This document shows positions 5,487-6,011 of a stretch of 6,011 bases of DNA, one piece after another (position 1 is the first letter of the stretch; each line of letters begins with the position of its first letter). The notes beneath the pieces were generated by a model. It did not search any database and had not been told where the DNA came from. It saw only the letters and a list, made by a program, of their open reading frames with translations. Origin of the DNA: Acidobacteriota bacterium (GTDB taxonomy: Bacteria; Acidobacteriota; Terriglobia; Acidiferrales; UBA7541); contig QHYO01000656.1 of NCBI GenBank assembly GCA_003224135.1, forward strand, positions 1 through 6,011, written 5' to 3'. The translations under genes were made by a program, and so were the position numbers.

Positions 5487-6011
5487 CCGATCCATTACGA
5501 CGAACTTGTCATTCCGAACGGAGTCTATGTAGCGAAGCAGAACTTCTGCCTCATTCGACAGGAAAACGAAGTGGTTGGCGTCCCATAGCTCAATCACGCG
5601 CGTACTTCCGCCGGCCCGCTCGATTCTCTTTATTCGATTCTTGATCATGCCGACGGAGGTCCCGAAGACGGCTTCGATGATGACCCGTTCCGCTGGTTCA
5701 GTGATGTGGGCTTGCCGAATCTGATCCTGGGGAAGCGGCGGGTATCCGACAAAAGCAAGCACAGGAACGCGAATCTGGTCGTAGTCGTGGGCGTAACCAA
5801 CGGCCATAATGGCTTGGGGAACGAAGGCCGGGGTAATACGCTCACCAACGCTTCCATCTGGATTCTCGGCAAAATCATTGCGCCATTCGGCCTCGGGGAT
5901 AGCAATACCTTGGGTCCGCGTTCGCCAATCGCGGTAAGTCGCAAAGGATTTAAGGTCGGAAGTAGAAGGCGAGGGTGGTTTGCGCATCGATTCCGGTAAT
6001 TTGGCGGAGAG
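5340..6011 (-). CDS. Alpha/beta hydrolase, C-terminal part (5' end beyond the window)
   Basis: The frame is open to the right edge; ATG 5987 is internal, since eight more codons upstream have no stop. 223 residues are visible. The strand IRVPVLAFVGYPP, a helical stretch, and the ending RVIELWDANHFVFLSNEAEVL are typical of the C-terminal half of alpha/beta hydrolases; the His of NHF (codon 5571-5573) is the likely catalytic histidine. The nucleophile elbow lies outside the window, and no Asp follows the VPVLAFVG strand directly, so the acid residue is unclear. Family members normally end a dozen residues after SNEAEVL. Here the frame instead runs through repeat copy B (LLRYIDSVRND) and on into the antisense of the GluRS-like gene, giving a tail of roughly 60 unusual residues. 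Substrate unknown; may be a decaying or recently altered 3' end. Confidence 0.75.
   Translation of the reverse strand, partial: LSAKLPESMRKPPSPSTSDLKSFATYRDWRTRTQGIAIPEAEWRNDFAENPDGSVGERITPAFVPQAIMAVGYAHDYDQIRVPVLAFVGYPPLPQDQIRQAHITEPAERVIIEAVFGTSVGMIKNRIKRIERAGGSTRVIELWDANHFVFLSNEAEVLLRYIDSVRNDKFVVMDRLIQGGAELDDAIAGGFYGSGELSGGGFVEEKDYAIEFAVAGTARQRQA
5508..5547. repeat. Dispersed short repeat, copy B, inside the hydrolase 3' coding region
   Basis: GTCATTCCGAACGGAGTCT followed by AGCGAAGCAGAACTTCT matches copy A in the same orientation, most strongly over the first 16 bases (15 identical) and again at AGCGA in the same register. It lies 21 nt after the stop of the GluRS-like gene. On the - strand it encodes part of the hydrolase tail (LLRYIDSVRND). 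Together with copy A it brackets the GluRS-like gene as a direct repeat. Confidence 0.6.

Noticed and set aside
5048..5644. 198-residue + strand ORF overlapping the GluRS-like gene
   Set aside because: Arg/Ser/Pro-rich low-complexity translation typical of an out-of-frame reading; it crosses the hydrolase region and repeat B without any domain signal.

Overview
The window looks like a housekeeping stretch of a moderately GC-rich bacterial chromosome. The gene set and the style of the small intergenic repeats resemble Acidobacteriota, but that assignment is recall-based inference, not a search result. Five genes lie on the + strand in the order dnaB (3' end only), alr, a membrane PIN-TRAM protein of the YacL family, ispD and ispF. 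A sixth + strand gene follows, which resembles only the C-terminal anticodon-binding part of glutamyl-tRNA synthetase. A partial alpha/beta hydrolase enters from the right edge on the - strand.

Region by region: 1-453 is the end of replicative helicase DnaB. Positions 454-774 are a gene-free spacer with a small terminator-like hairpin. Positions 775-1980 are alanine racemase. Positions 1981-2260 are a gene-free regulatory stretch with a good sigma70-type promoter (TTGACG-17-TATATA) and at least three hairpins, forming a leader of about 215 nt for the PIN-TRAM gene (2261-3436). ispD (3593-4318) and ispF (4319-4813) abut with no spacing and encode successive-branch enzymes of the MEP isoprenoid pathway. 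The GluRS-tail-like gene (4929-5486) comes next. The hydrolase (- strand, 5340 to beyond 6011) converges on it and overlaps its 3' end by 147 nt.

How they fit together: yacL-ispD-ispF-gltX is the known gene order in Bacillus and other Firmicutes. Here the position of gltX is taken by a 185-residue protein that keeps the GluRS C-terminal domain pattern but has no catalytic domain. This is the most interesting point of the window. Two copies of a short dispersed repeat (4881-4917 and 5508-5547) bracket that gene. The second copy is read in the hydrolase frame and seems to have replaced the hydrolase's normal C-terminus, which explains the antisense overlap. I saw no CRISPR array, tRNA, rRNA, insertion sequence or defence system.
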